Positions 47,901 through 62,250 of a DNA stretch of 64,000 nt are shown piece after piece. The stretch is from positions 9,133,100 through 9,197,099 of the forward strand of contig NC_037262.1 of the NCBI RefSeq assembly GCF_000002425.4, in the 5' to 3' direction. Source of the DNA: Physcomitrium patens. Lineage: Eukaryota > Streptophyta > Bryopsida > Funariales > Funariaceae. The translations under genes were made by a program, and so were the position numbers. Every line of letters begins with the position of its first letter. The first letter of the stretch is position 1. The notes under the pieces were generated by a model, which did not search any database, was not told where the DNA came from, and saw nothing but the letters and a program-made list of their open reading frames with translations.

Positions 47901-50900
47901 TTCTCAAATGACTGTCAACAGCTGCAACAGCGTTTGCTGTACGGTCGACAGGATTTCCAGAATCAAGTTCTCCATTCCGAAGTCCAACGGTGCTAAACAC
48001 TCCAGACCGCCCCAACAGAATAGTTTCCTGATCTCGACCAGCTTGTGCCTCCACTTCAGCTTCAACTGCAAGAAGCCATATTCGAATCTCTAGCTCATGC
48101 AACAAATGCAACGGATAGACTCTGCCAGGAAAACAGCTGCATGTAAGCATTCTTGATCATGGTTTCGGATCCCACAGAACTCAAATTTTAAAATTAGATA
48201 TCAACAATTGTGATCAAGTGAAACATCAAAGTGAAATAAGAAGCACAATACCCCACAGCTTAACAGGTATAACATTTTCATGTAACGTTCCCTCTCTCAC
48301 CTTCCAACAAGAAAAAGACAAGATGCAGAAATAAACGCATGCTCTTAAACCACATGAAGGAGAAGAAAGGAGGATATTTACGGAGAGGAATTATTGAACG
48401 AGCCACTAAGCCACTGGAGGGCTAGCAAGAGAATACTATGTAGTTCTGTGGTTGGAACCTGCCCTTCTACTGCATTCGCATGTTTCAAGTAGAACAAACC
48501 TGCCTGTGTTCACGATGCCAACCGTTTCCATCAGTTCTGATCAATGCACATCGTATGTGGAATTCAAATGCTTATAAATCATACTGAGTTTTATACTCCA
48601 AGATGTAACATTAGTGACAGTGCATGCTAAATTGATAAAGCACTAACCTGCAACGGAGGATATGAGTGCCTCATGAAAAGTGCTTGACAATGACCCCAAA
48701 GAGCAGCATGTTCCTCTGGCACATCCCACAGCAACTCTTTCCACTCCTCTACCATTGCTTCTGCCTGTCATGAGAGCAAAAATAAATCTTAAAAGCGAGC
48801 CATTGTAGTGACAGAGTACAAATGATAGTGACTTTATGAAAAAATTTAGATACAAGACAAAAGGAATTCAAGTAAACTCCACCCAGTATTTCGAGGAGCC
48901 AGAGAATGGAAGGTGCAAATTATCTACTCGATGGAATCAATACTTCAGCAGGAACATTGGGTGCGGTAAAAATGGTTCAGGAATTGTGTCCTACAAACAC
49001 AGTACCAAAATCTATTGAATATTCTGCTTTTGGTTAAGGTACTAACTTGAGTCTCAGTTACATGATGAAGAGCAGAGCTGGTGCGTTGTGAGCTGAGATC
49101 CAGCTGTCCCGCCCAACTCCGGGCTTCCTCCCACTGACCATTCTTCTCCAACTCCTGAAGCAATACATCATCCTCAAGATCCTTTGCATTAGCCAACAAG
49201 CCTGATCCAGAACGTAAATCTGGCTCTGCCAATTGCATCTTCCAATATAATTTGCGGAATCGAATGGCTGCTAAGCCACCATCCCCAAAATCTGCGGCTG
49301 AAAGTAGTTGCAAAAGGCAACGGCGCTCATACGAAGATGGGCATGCATCTAACATGGCATCTGCAGCTGCCACAGCCGCTGCTGTAATCCATACTGTGTT
49401 ACCCTTCGTATTTCTAGAATACTGGCTATGCTGCTTGCGATAATCCTCTTTAAGGCAGTGTGAGAAAGATGCCAAATGAGCCCCCGCTTCAGAAATACGC
49501 ATTTGAGCAAAAGCCTACGTTGGCCCAAAATTCACCATACGATTTGGTTAGATAGAACGTACGTGGTTATTTTACATCTCAGTACATGGTCTGCATAGAT
49601 AACCCAGTAACTCATATCACCAGACATTCTTATCATCCAATTCTCCGGAATGAATAGCAGAGAAGGGTTTCATTTTAATAAACTATTCACTTGGTTGGAT
49701 GAAACCCTTAATAAACACATGGGATGTACTAATTTCATTGTAATATGCACAGAGAGTTACGTTTGAAATCTTGAGGATGAAAAACATTTCCTCAAAAAAA
49801 AACTGATTTACTAATACATCCAGAGAAATCTTAATAAATGAACAATATTTTGAACTGACCTGTAAGAATCGAATAAATGGCAAAAGCGGTGATGTAGGTG
49901 TAAACAACTCAAACGCTCGAAGCAAGGGAACAAAACGTTGCTGCTCGCACAGAACAGCCACCATGGCTGCCAAAGACTCCTGTTCTTCAGCTGCGGTTGA
50001 CCCAAAGGAGTTGATTACCTTATCCTTCTGTCTAGCACCAACCTCATTTACCAACTTGGTAGTATGTCTAAGGGTTGCCTCCCGAGGACCTATTTCAGCA
50101 GCGGGTTTCTTGACTTCTTTCGCTGCTACTATATCATTTGATGATGACACGCAACACTGCCTCTTTGGGTTTCTCCGGTCAAATCCGACTGCGCAGGTAC
50201 TGTTTTCAAGCTGAGCATTTGTTGATTCCACAGCAGCTCCCACAGGAGCAGAAACTTGAGTGAAAACATCTTTCACCCGGATTGCAGAAGTTTCCCTGAC
50301 AGATACAATACGCGTTAAGTTTTGAATGTAGACCAACATCAATCAATCCACTCGCTCACAAAAGAAACTCCAAATAATCCAAATACTGCTGCTCATTTCA
50401 TTACAATGCATATGAGTCCCTGCTTCATGTTATGAAATACATGGAATGTTTTCAGTGGGGTTTCGAGACGGCAAAATTTCTAAAAAATAACTATAATAAT
50501 AAAATCAGATGAAGATGTAAAGAAACAAGCAAAAACTGCGCTTTTGAACAGACCTGGCAGCTGTTAATTCCAGCCATGTAGTCAGGCATGATAAGGGTGT
50601 CACATCAGTAAAACACGACGCCACAATAGCGAGCAGTGGCCATCGCAAAACTTTGGCTCTGCACAAGAGTTCTCGACCTGCTTGTTTTTTTGTCTCACAC
50701 TCTGCTAAGATGAAAAATAACTCTCGTGGCGCATCACTCTCAAAAGTAGCCAGCGTTTCACCTGCAAAACCTGCTAAAAATTTAACCTATCCAAGTCGAA
50801 TACATTCCAGGCCATTGAACAATTAAATAATGGGCAACATTTTCTAATGCTTGAAAGACACCACACTACGGAAACAAGAACATCCAAACCATCCATAGTT

Positions 50901-53900
50901 GAGAATAAGAACCCTAAGAGTGTCACATGGACCCACGTATGTTTGGACAAAAACCTGATGAAAAGTGCGAAACGTTTCCATAAGTTGTTGGTGGTTTTGG
51001 TGAAGCCGTAGGTAGGCATTTTAGCACAGTCAAGATGTGGCTGCGAAGACGCAAATCTACGAATTCTTTGGATGCCTGCCCATGATAAATGAAATAGCAA
51101 GTCGGACGCTTATGAAACAAAGATAAAAAGAAAAAAGAAAAAAAATCAGACATGGAAATCACAGATCTAAAGATTAGTCAATATAGGATTGGATCTCAGA
51201 GGCGAGGTCCATCCATCACAGAAAGAACTTAGACTATGTGAGCAAGCAAATGGATTGAAAAGCCATTTAACATTGACATGAGCCTGGCAAGTTGAAGAGA
51301 ACTTACCACATCAACAAGGATATCTAGGGGGCAACTTTCAATCTGAGCCTCTGCTAAAAATCCGACCTGTCAAACCAAAAACAATGTTACTCAGTCTCGC
51401 TCTTTTGCAATCGCTAAGCAGGTGTTACTTAAGAACAGTCCCACGCATACATGGCATGAAGAGTGTATCTCGTGAAAGGCAAGTAAAAACGTGATTACCC
51501 AATCATTGTATCTGGCTATTGTTGCCAGATAAGTTGTACTCAGAGGAAGCTGATGTCCACGACAGAAAGCTGTCACAAGACTCCACCGTGAACTCATCGA
51601 TCGTTGCACAGTTCTTAACTCAGCACCATCACCAACTCCATTCATGAGCCAAGCTCCGGCATTGCTCTCTAGCTTCTTTAGGCCATCGTGATTCAAACTA
51701 GACTTCTCAAGTAGCCGCAAAATAGCCATCAACGGCTCTCGAGGCCTTGTATTCGCCACTACTTTGCCGTTAAGTATTCCGATGCCGGCATTAGTGTACT
51801 CCTCTGCAAGCCCTTCAACTAGAGATCTCATCAAAACAGCTCTAGCATATTCATTAGCTGCAATTTCCTGCGATCCTAGATTCAGGCTACCGTCCTTATG
51901 CTCTTGGTCTCTAATGTAGAAGGATATACGACTAAGAACTGCAACATCCACTTGCAGGAGTTGTGCTGAAAGGCCACAAAGCTCTATGAAAGTTACACAA
52001 GCGGCCACCACATTGATGTTCTCAAAACTTGTGATAGCTAGAGGGAGTACCTGCGAGTATTACTTCAGGTCAGACACTAGAGAAACCACTTCTATGAAAC
52101 AAAATACGAGAATAAACCATGGCATATAGGAATCCAACATCAAGTATACGACTTCGGTAAGATGATCAACAGAATGTTGATTAGACTGAAGTTCTACTCT
52201 CCCTGTCCGGACTAAAAAGACATTAACATGCAAGATTTTATGCATATACATAAGAAGTCTAGCAATTCAATGGCATAAGGTTGCGAAAAAAAATAACGTA
52301 CCGAAGAAATAATGGATTCTTCAGTTTCCGTTAGATTTGATAAAAGGTTTTGAGGGTCATAAAAGGATTGCCGATCTAGTTGTAAGTTGAAGGAGCCTGA
52401 GTTATGCAGCCGCGTGGAAAGAAGCGAGTTGAATGCTGCAAGAGGACGACCCCTTCGAAGATGAAGCTCAGCCTCCATACCAGCCTCCTACGCGCCAAGA
52501 AAAGAAAACACCACATTAATAAGTTTTAAAAAATTATATTAATTTTGAAGAAGCTGTGCTTACACATACATCAGCTTTCAAGCGCAAAAATAGTTCTGCT
52601 CAAACTTCGACAACGAAAAAACATACGTTCGCCGTGAAGTGTCAAAAGATAACCATTTTTTATATACCTCAGCAAGGCTATAAAAAGAAACATCTTGTTT
52701 CATTGACTTGAATGCGGGACTTAGAATCCTAATAATTTGTATGAAGTAAACTTTTTCAATGACGGGGCGTTCAACCGCAAAATGTGCTACAAAATATCCA
52801 AAACTAGAACTATCAGGATATCAAAACCTTTCTTATAAGCACAACAAAGCCCAATGTTTATCAAGTTCATTATAAACCCATACAATTCGTCAAGATAAAC
52901 GCAAACTGACCTCCGGAGAAACAGCGTGTAACTCTCCCTTAATAGTCATCTGTGTAGATTCTTCCCAATTTGAAACGGTGGCTTCTTCCACCTCCATACC
53001 TACTCTTCGAGCTGCATGCTCTCTAGGGCCCGTGTCTGGCACGGATCCAAGTGTTGTATCATTTCCTTGTGAAATAGCCACATGACTTTTTCCAACAGCT
53101 CCCTGATTTCAATGGAAGAAGCAATTCATAGATAACATTTATCAGCGTGACACTACTGGTAAAGACTTTCAAAATTGCAGTAGAATTGTTATTCAAACTA
53201 AGCTTATCTAAAAATAAGCGAAATAAGGAATAGACTAAGATCACAGCGTCAGCTCAAACATTAAGAACAGAGACCTGAATAGCAAGTTGGAGGAGACGGC
53301 GGACACTTGTTGGTAGCCAACGGGGCAATAATTCTCTCAATGACGTATCGTCCGCTGCAGATCTGAACATAGATTCTCGCCATTCCAAGTAACCAGACAA
53401 ACCCTTCATACTTCTTCCTTCACGTTCATCAAATAAAGTTTGAATCAGAAGAAGAAAAGGATACAAGCTAAACTGCATGCAATCATCTCACCTCGAGGAT
53501 AAGAAATTTAGAAATAAGCAGGCAGATATGCCATCCTATGTTCTTGTGAACTTAATGACTACCATTAATTGACTGTATACCTGTTTTGGGTCCAAGAGGC
53601 CGAACAAAACTCCATGCATCGTGTCCATAACATGCAGCGAAGAGGGTGTGGTACAGAGTAGGAAATTTTTGAAGCCCAGGTTGAAGATCCACCATCAAAC
53701 ACTGCCATGGGCGGAGGTCCTCCCTGTTGACACTGTCCAATACTAAGCACTTCTGAATAGGCAAGGGTCCATACATAAAGGTTGCAACTGCAAATATTTC
53801 TCTATTCTGCAACAAACTGCTTTCCCCCATCATAGATTTTAATCCGCCGCCATCTCCTGACCCATGGCCAGAGGTTAAATCTTTTCCAGAGACAGTAAAA

Positions 53901-56900
53901 GCATTCGCAACAGAAGCATCGTACTCCCGTCCTTTCAAGCGTGAAAGAAGGAGCCACTGTGCCCAGTTGCAATTCCCCTGCACTCAAGTGGGTGCACTAT
54001 CAGATGAACATTAACTATTTTTAAAGAAAATGACATATTCTAGATGTCGTCTGCCACTTGATTGCATTTGACTAACGGGTATAAGTAAGAAAATAGAAAG
54101 TTCAAGAACATCAAGCAGAGATTGAAATTAGGGTATTACCACAACAGATTGCATATCAGCCACGGACCCTTTAACGAGAGCTAGGGAGTGGTAATTCAGA
54201 TATCGCTCCAAGAGATTGGTAAGTGAGTACTTCACACAATGCCGAACCACAAGTTCATGCAGTGCTTTAACAGTGTCTTTGTGAACAGTTTCCTTCCTAG
54301 GGACCCCAATCAAAGATGATGGTTGTTTACTAGTGGTGCCGGATGACTTTCCAGAACCACGTTGGAAAAGAAATCCGGCAGATGCTATCAACGACACAAG
54401 TTCAGAAGTTCCTTGCCAATGTGTGCGTAAGAATATCTGGCTTCTGGCAAGCTTCACTTCCATCATGTGCCATAACCAAGCACTGCACATGGACCGCATG
54501 TTGATACTCAAAATATGCACCTTAGGTATGCAGCACATTATTTCTTCACAATGTTGTGCTCTTGGTGATTGCTCATCAGATAAATCTAGATCCGGATGTT
54601 TGCATTCATCGTGCAGATATTCAACGTCCTCATCTGTATCAAGATGCACTCGTAGTTCGTCATCGTCAAGAACAGAATGAGGGATGTCGTCTAGTAAGGC
54701 CGAGACCTGGGACCAGTCGTTGTGTACAACATGGTATTCCAGCTGAGCACCCCAAGATCTATGTTCTTCAGTGACAAGTGATTGATCCAATATTACCTGC
54801 AAAAACGCCTCCCACATTCTCAGAGAAAACCCTGTGTAAAGGAAAAATGACTACGTATTAACGACATTCATTCGCCAATGATGTAACTAAGAAAATTTTA
54901 TAAAAAAGATAGTTATACAACCAACGCAGAGTGAAACCCACCAGAATGCATCTTCTGAGAAATTGAATACGCAAACTTTATAAGCATCCCAGAGCGTTCG
55001 AGCCATTTAAAAAGGAGATAACACTTACCCGGTCTACAGTCACCTCGTCCCAAGCGTGCAACCACACAGCAGCCGTTACCAGGTACCCCGCAGCTGGGTT
55101 TGCTTGATTCCCATCTGCACCATCTGAAACTTCAGGAGGAGCTGCATAATTCCACGACCCCAGGACCACTCCATCTACCTCCCCACACCGTAGGATAAAT
55201 GGGCTAACCAATCCACTGCCGCACCTTAATTGTAATGATTGATCATCGTCTTCATTTGACGAAGGCACCTCTACAGTATGGCTAGAAGATTTTATCTTCT
55301 TACTGCGGTACGAGCTGCGAAAACTGCTGATAGGATAGAGATCCTGTCAAGACAAAGGCCACTATCTTCAGCCAAGCACGTTCAACCAGATAATGGTCAG
55401 AACAAATAAATCATGCCAAAAATCTCGAAACCTTACCACTTGAACGTATAACACCTACCAACTTCGGGGCGAGACAAGAAAAATTCAATAAATTAAGAAG
55501 ATACAGCACTCTGCTACCTCTAAATATGCAACGATTTCGAGGAGTTGAGAGTCCCGAGAACCCAAACGATTAGAACTGCGCCGCAACTCTGCCCTCATTT
55601 GCTTCCGAAGACCTCGCCTAACAGTTCCGAATGCTAGCTCATAGAGAGCAACGTCAATCTCCTCACCCAGCCTTCGCAAAGCTGCCATTGCCAGAGCTGT
55701 TTTACCCTGAAACAGAAAAAGCCATAAATGAGCAATTGATGCTTCACATTGTGTAAAACAAGTCCCCAAACATGAGTAATGATGCACTATCATATGGTTT
55801 CAGGCTACTAATGACACGTTTACCTTGCACAACAACTCGTACACGATTCCTCGCCCGATTCCCTGAACATCCTGAAACACATCAATCATCTGGGGCCGCT
55901 GGGTATGAGAACCACTCAAATATTCCCTAGACCGGATTTTATGTAGCTGTACAACAGCCAGAGGAACACGTCCAGCGCGTAAAGCATCTCGTACAACAAT
56001 TTCAGCATCCACGTCCTCACTCTCCCAGCGTGCAAACATGTCCCCAGCACTTTCAGGCGCTGATCCTCGTTTAATCTTTCCATCAAAGGAACCACCAGTA
56101 GGGGCACCCCAAGAACTCCCAGAACCAACTAGTATTCCTGTCGGCACTAAAGCACCTGAAGTGACACTATCTTCAGAGGCTAGAAGCATTTTAGGTTGCT
56201 CCTCCTTATTGATAAGCACATTCTCTAGTTCAGCATTTTGCACAGCATTTTCAGGGGGGAGTTCAATGATTGGCTTTGTTTTGCTAAGCAAATCTCCTGA
56301 TGATGCAACTGCTTCATTGCTCGCATCCGCCTGTTCAAGCACAAAAACAAGCCAGCACCCTGGTTGTTGAAGAACATAGGAATCGTATTCATCAAAACAA
56401 CCGCACTAAGATAGTGTGAAGGATGAACCGTTACGAGACATTCCAAAGAGTAGTACTTTAGGTATATTGTCTCGTTATATTAACGTTTTTACAAAATCAA
56501 ATAATCTAGATACCTAATAACACACGTAATATAGGCAGTGATTAAAAGACACTTCGCAGAAGCACTTAGTTTAATATCAGAGGGTTCGTTGCACTGTTTA
56601 AGACTCAGAAACGTCCAATACTTTCGATTTCTTGCACGTTCCTAGAGCTTCAAATGACGATGAAGGAAAGAAAAGATACCTTAACGCTTCTACTTGGTCC
56701 ATTGCGTTTAGACTGTAATCGCCCCTGTACACTTCGAATCACCTCAAGCAGTCGAGAAAGTTCGTTAACATGATCTACAGGCTTGAGATTAGACAGGTTC
56801 TTGGGTGGGAATCGTGCAGACAACGCAGGAACTATTGTTTTACTAGACCTGGAGCGTTGTCGCTCCCAAACCCCATGAGATCGAATAAGCCTTGTTGAGA

Positions 56901-59900
56901 ATCTAGCTGCCAATTCAAGAAGCCTGCAATAATCACAGCTCAACTCAGCAAGCTACTTCCAGTAATTGTTAGGATAAAAAGTACTCCCAACACGGTTTGA
57001 AAAAGGTGTTAGTTTGAATGAAGCTTAAGTTGAACAATGGACCTGGCAGCCCTGAAACAGACTATCCCTTCATAAACATTACCCTTTCACAAAGAACTAA
57101 ATGCATTCCTATTTCCTTTTCAGGAAGATAGACATAGGTGGGAGGTTTATTCCATGAACTAAATTAATCCACTAGACCTCCAACAGCAAGGACACAGATT
57201 ATCTGACCAACGCAGTTTAGTTGTTAAAATAAAGAGTTAAGGATATGTAGATTGGGAGTCAGAGGAAAAGTAGAACACCTGCAGGCTTGGGCAAGCTCGT
57301 TGTCGGATCCAAAAGAATTAGCTATAAGTTCAATAGCAGCAAGTAGCACCTGTGGTATTCCCGCTTCCGCAACCCCAACCTGCACAAGAGCCTCCAACGA
57401 CCTGGATCACACATTTTGAGAACTAGTTAAGCTACTAGAGAACCGCGACTGCTCACAGACTAACGATATTCCATTGCTTACCGGGGTGAACTTACGAGAC
57501 AGCATTTCCCAGGACAGAAGACAAGAAACTCAGACTTTCTGATCAATGTAATAGAAAAGTAACAGCATCGGAGAGGTAGAACAAGAAAGTAAAGAAGAGG
57601 GGACACGCGTCAAACAGTATCAAGATGATCGGACATTTCATTTCATAGAAACTGGAATAATGAACATTTCAAAAGAGGAAGATTCTTACTCCTCTACTTC
57701 ATCCACTTGAACATAGTCCAGAGCAAGTTGCAATCTCCGAAACCTCATAAGCTGTATGCTCCATCCTACAAAACACGAACTTTGTGGTTAAAGATTCAAA
57801 AAGTTGATTCAATTAAGACCAGGTGGATCGAGGAGTATGAAAGCAGATCTCATAACGAAAAATGAGTTTCAAATGAAATTGCAAGTTCTCCCTAGTCTAG
57901 CTGGGAGTTCAAAAGTTTGCAGGGTCAGAGATCAGCTCGAGCAAAATAAGTATCCACAGAGGTAGTGAATTCATGACTTCCTAATTTGTTCACATTCTAG
58001 CCAACAGTTTTCAGCTTAGACTTGTGGTGACATCACCATTTAGTCCATCGGTGCTCCGATATTACATATTACTTGTAAATTCACAATGGAAAAGACTGTG
58101 TTCCAATAGGTCAAAATGAAACTCCTTGTATCCAATTACTTATATGCCCGCTTATAGGGATCCAACAACAATCTCAGTACAGCAGTTTCGATTAGTGTTA
58201 AAACATAAGCCTTTAAAAATGATTAGATGGAACGTGGTACAAAAGTTCTAGGTTAAATGTCCTTCCAGACTAAAACTACCTTCATTCAAAGGCTGTTGGA
58301 TTTCACACGGTGGTGGAATAAGAAGAATTAAACGAATACTACATCGAAACATGTAAACAAACCAAATGGGATTCACACAGTAATCCTAACAAGCAGTATA
58401 AAATAAACCACAATATCACAGGCTCAAGCAGCTTAGTTAGTCGTATTGAGATGCTCACCGTTCTCCAAGCACAATTGTTCTGCCTCCTTCACGCTGTTGA
58501 AGACAAGGCACCTGTCCAACACTTCTGTCTGCCACTGCCGAGGAACGGGTTTGAGGCTTTCTAGAGGCAGCAAACAGTCCCATTTCCTTGACCCATTTTT
58601 CATTCCTATTCCACTTCGCCACTTAGTACCTGGCAATTGATGTTGTTGACTTGCCACAGGAGGAAGAACTACATGTAGCCCTGTTTGAGATATAATATAT
58701 AAACACCCTTGAGAGCTGAACATCAAAACGTCGCCTAAGGAGAATTCACTTTGAAACTTAGAGAAGCCTTCATTGTCGTTCATTTGAGACTCATCTAATA
58801 GTCCATGTTTAATGCGCAATCCATGCTGAGAAAAAATGAACTTGTCGAAAGTGTTAAGTACAGCACACGTGATGCTGTATGGACTCAAAGCCATCCCAAG
58901 CAATCCCCTCGAAGGCTCGTTGGGCACGAATAACCTTCTCAGAGGCTGCGATTGTGTATGGACCAGGCCTAATCCTCGAATCTGGTATTGGGTGACACGG
59001 TCCCTGGATGTAAAACCACTTGCTCCCAGAGCACAGTTGCTAAAGCTGTTTTTCACAAAGGTAGGCAAAGACGAGTGACATGCCTCATGCTTGAAAGACG
59101 TGCCAGTGCCAGAATTTCCACCCTCAAATGACCAATTATTCCAATTTCGGTATGGAATAGCACTTCCATGATTTGCGCCACCTATATCTGATCCCGCTAC
59201 TTCATAAATGGTCAATGGCTTCGTAGCGTGGCACTCAGCACCTCGATTCCCAGGAGTTTCTGACGAAATGAACGTATCGCTTGCAAAGTAATCATCAATA
59301 GAGACTAAAGATATAATCCCATTAGCATCACTAATTGCTAACAATGAAGAGTCAGCAGTTACCGTAACTTGGTAGAACCGGTTCTTGGCTCCAACATCAG
59401 AACCTCCAACAGTTGTCGTTAAACCCTCGAGAGTCTCTTGAGGTGCAACGCCCTCACTCGTGGCATGCTTAAATTCATGGTCTTCGCCAAATGGCGTCTC
59501 AAAAGACTTCTTCCCGTGTTCGATCTTTAAATCTACTCTACAGAATTGCGGGATATCAATTTTCGTAATAAAAGTTCCTGCAAATAAATTCCACAAAAAA
59601 ACCATTCCATCTTCTTTCAAGGCTACAAAAACACTGTCGGATAGCTGAAAATCTGTCCATGGTACATTTCTCGTGAGCCCTGCTCTTGTGTCATGGGAAA
59701 GGATGCGCGAAAGGACCTTCAATTCCTGACAATAAACCCCTGTAATCACAGCACTAAAATCATCAAGAGATTTGAATTCCCTCGTTGTTGATCCAACTGT
59801 AAGTTTTTCCCCTGCCACTATTTCGTCTTCTGGAACATGCACTGCAGACTTCTCCACCAGTATAAGTGCTACAAGGTTCTGGATAGGACTGGACAGCAAC

Positions 59901-61186
59901 CTTACAATCTGTAAATCCTGCTCTGGTGTATTACAGCCAGACTCTCCTGGAACCTGTGCACTTTGGGTGGTTGCTTGTGCAAACTTACTAAGGAGTGAAA
60001 AGGAAGGAGATGAATAGGACATGGAGAATGAGATACACTCGGCTAATGCAGGCCAAGGTTGATGTTTGAGAAACTCCATATGCAACTCGTCCTTCAAAGG
60101 CTCGAGTTGCCCATTTACGATGAAGGACTGAAATGAAGACCCGCCAACTATGCCAACGCTCGGTACCACTCCTTCGCTGCTTAAATCATCTGTATTAGTA
60201 TTGTTATCGTCTCGAAAGCATAGTTTTCTTTTGCCACGATCATCAACAGAGTCTTTGATTTCTTCCTGCTCTTTCCAATTCCGCCATTTACCCTTCTTGT
60301 CACCATCTTCAGTCTCCCTCGAGTCCAGTCGCAATTGTCCACCATTATCTGATGTGTGGTCCACCGTGCTAACTCCCTCACCATCATAATTGCGGAAAGC
60401 ATGAAGTACCAAACCATCTCTCCCTGCTGTAAAAAGTATGTCGTTGAAGGGTCTAGCTTCTAAATTCGCAGCAGACTCGTCCCCGCAGCATGCCCATGCG
60501 AAGCAGTCAATACCATCAATTATACTAAAAGAAGAAGATAGCTTAGTTGCTCCGTTGGACTTCACAACAAAGCTTGGCGCTGAGGCCTGTTGTAACGACG
60601 TCGGGGAGGAAGTACAAAGAGGAGTGGAAGCAGATGGAGTGAAGTAAGGAGTGGCTGGATGAGGTTGGACAACGGAGTTTCCATGAAATGTACTGGACAG
60701 GCGCCTGGGAACAAATGCAGGAGTTCCATAGGGTGTGAATTGTGGTCCTAAAGAAAACCGAAACTCGGAAGACGGAGTGGTCCTTGATTCATGGCTCTCG
60801 GAACGCAATGAATGATGGGGAGTGGAAGGAGCTTCGATCTGTGCCCCTGCAGAATAAACTTCAGAGGATCCAATGGATGTGGATGCTGGGGATGCCAAGC
60901 TGCGCAGCGGTGAGGAAACCAAAGATTCTGAGCACGTCGCAGCTTCTTCATGTTTTCTGGGAACGAGAGGTACAATTACAGCCTGCTGTTTGTGGGAGAG
61001 AAGAGCAAGGCGTGCTCGGGAGGATGAAAGAGCACCAAAATTGAAGAGGGAAATAGGAAGAGGTGTACTGGCCCAGTTATGAAGTCTAAGCAAGGCCACA
61101 GGACCTCCCTCCTCTTGTTGCATTCCATCTAACTGACCCATTGGCACACCAAGGTGTGGGATCGATGGAATCACACTGACATCCAA
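44910..61186 (-). CDS. Spatacsin (SPG11-like), complete 26-exon gene
   Basis: Plant spatacsin homologue. In animals spatacsin works with spastizin and AP-5 in late-endosome/lysosome recycling; the plant role is little known. Exons on minus: 61186-58459, 57765-57690, 57401-57279, 56923-56680, 56330-55824, 55706-55518, 55343-55029, 54796-54140, 53977-53581, 53417-53275, 53102-52911, 52487-52302, 52050-51499, 51366-51307, 51075-50955, 50761-50554, 50295-49860, 49514-49047, 48764-48648, 48503-48382, 48136-47224, 47101-46847, 46731-46546, 46344-46003, 45771-45600, 45490-44910. They sum to 10,290 bp in one frame (about 3,429 residues; Arabidopsis about 3,200). All borders are GT-AG; 53417 is the least certain. 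The first exon is the N-terminal propeller-like part. LFGTVRRxLR-like FGTVRRGLRK, QLPLSTTYLATIAR and LRTVQRSMSSRW are in the middle. The Spatacsin_C domain (DGAELR, GLLAAHRGGFM, EEGPAPLLWR, GHALMRLVISGREIPHSCE, LNLSETNARR, FYRAEVSARGD, LATVATGFSDIVDA) is in the last third. Exon 48136-47224 adds a long Ser/Arg/Asp-rich, probably disordered insert. Confidence 0.93.
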
Positions 61187-62250
61187 GTCGGACTGTCAAT
61201 TTCCTGAACATAGGAATGCTGTGAGAGAATAAAACAGTCCCATATACGCCGTCTGTCATCAACTCCTACAATCTGAAAGCCACATTCGGCATACAAAGCA
61301 AGCGTCAGAAACTATTTGAGGTAAATGGCAATCTCCATTTGTAAAAGGAGTCGCACCTTGCAGAAATAGATTACTTAATTGACGCACTCGCGAACCTAGT
61401 ACTCGAAAAGAGCATTGAAAATGTCTATATACTCATATCAGTCCAGGGTAACTTGTTTGAGGAAGGGAACAGGAACACAAGCATGATTACAAACTTTTTC
61501 ACTCATTCAATTCTCCTACTATCAAGGTACGAAAATTACAAGTGATCAAAAGGAAAAAGTATTTGTCAGAATCATTATATTCGCGATTATTTTCATCATT
61601 GACAATTTGCAGATGGTCGCAACTCCTAAACCAAGGCCTTATCTCCAAAACCCTATTATCCTTATTCCCTTCTCTAGACACCGAAAGACACATGTTAACG
61701 CGTACTAACGTTACCTGCCACAACCGAGACGCTGACAAGAAAACTAGTAAACTAGACTCCGAGGAGAATCCCTCAGATCTCTAGGCGCCCTACACGCTTA
61801 ATCACATGTTAATAGAACGCAAAGGAAGTGAGATTCGGGACCCTCAAGATACGCCAGGTTACACGGGTTTGCCCTCAAATCTCAAATCCCTTGTGTTTTA
61901 TGTAGGCTCAGGCACGTTTCACGAAGATAAGCTACTCGAATTCCCATGATCTACACCTCCCGAAAAGAGATGCGAGACAGAAAAAGAAAAAGACCGTCTC
62001 ATCGTCAGCAAGGTGAAAACAATCAAATGACTGCGTTTGTACATGAAGTCGACTGTTTCTCCCCAGCTACACTCTCCAACAAACCGAGATCAGAATGAAA
62101 TCCTCTGGCAAGAAGCGACAAGACTCACCTCCGCAAACTAAAACACCATCACAAAAACCCAGCGACGAAAATCCAATAGTAATCCAGGCCGAACTAATCG
62201 CTTCCCCTCACGCTCGCCAATACAAAAATTTCTAGGCGTGCCAGTAATCT
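61187..62250 (-). promoter_or_regulatory. Spatacsin 5' leader with probable intron
   Basis: An acceptor-like GAAATTGACAG lies about 10 bp before the start codon. A strong donor, GTGAGT (complement of 62123-62128), lies upstream, which suggests a leader intron of about 930 bp and a 5' UTR exon ending at 62129. Transcription would begin near or beyond 62200. Confidence 0.45.

Noticed and set aside
52660..52810. Open reading block (PVIEKVYFIQIIR...) between spatacsin exons, with an AG before it and a GT after it
   Set aside because: Its borders have incompatible phases and would shift the frame. The flanking exons already join in a sequence that matches plant spatacsin continuously.
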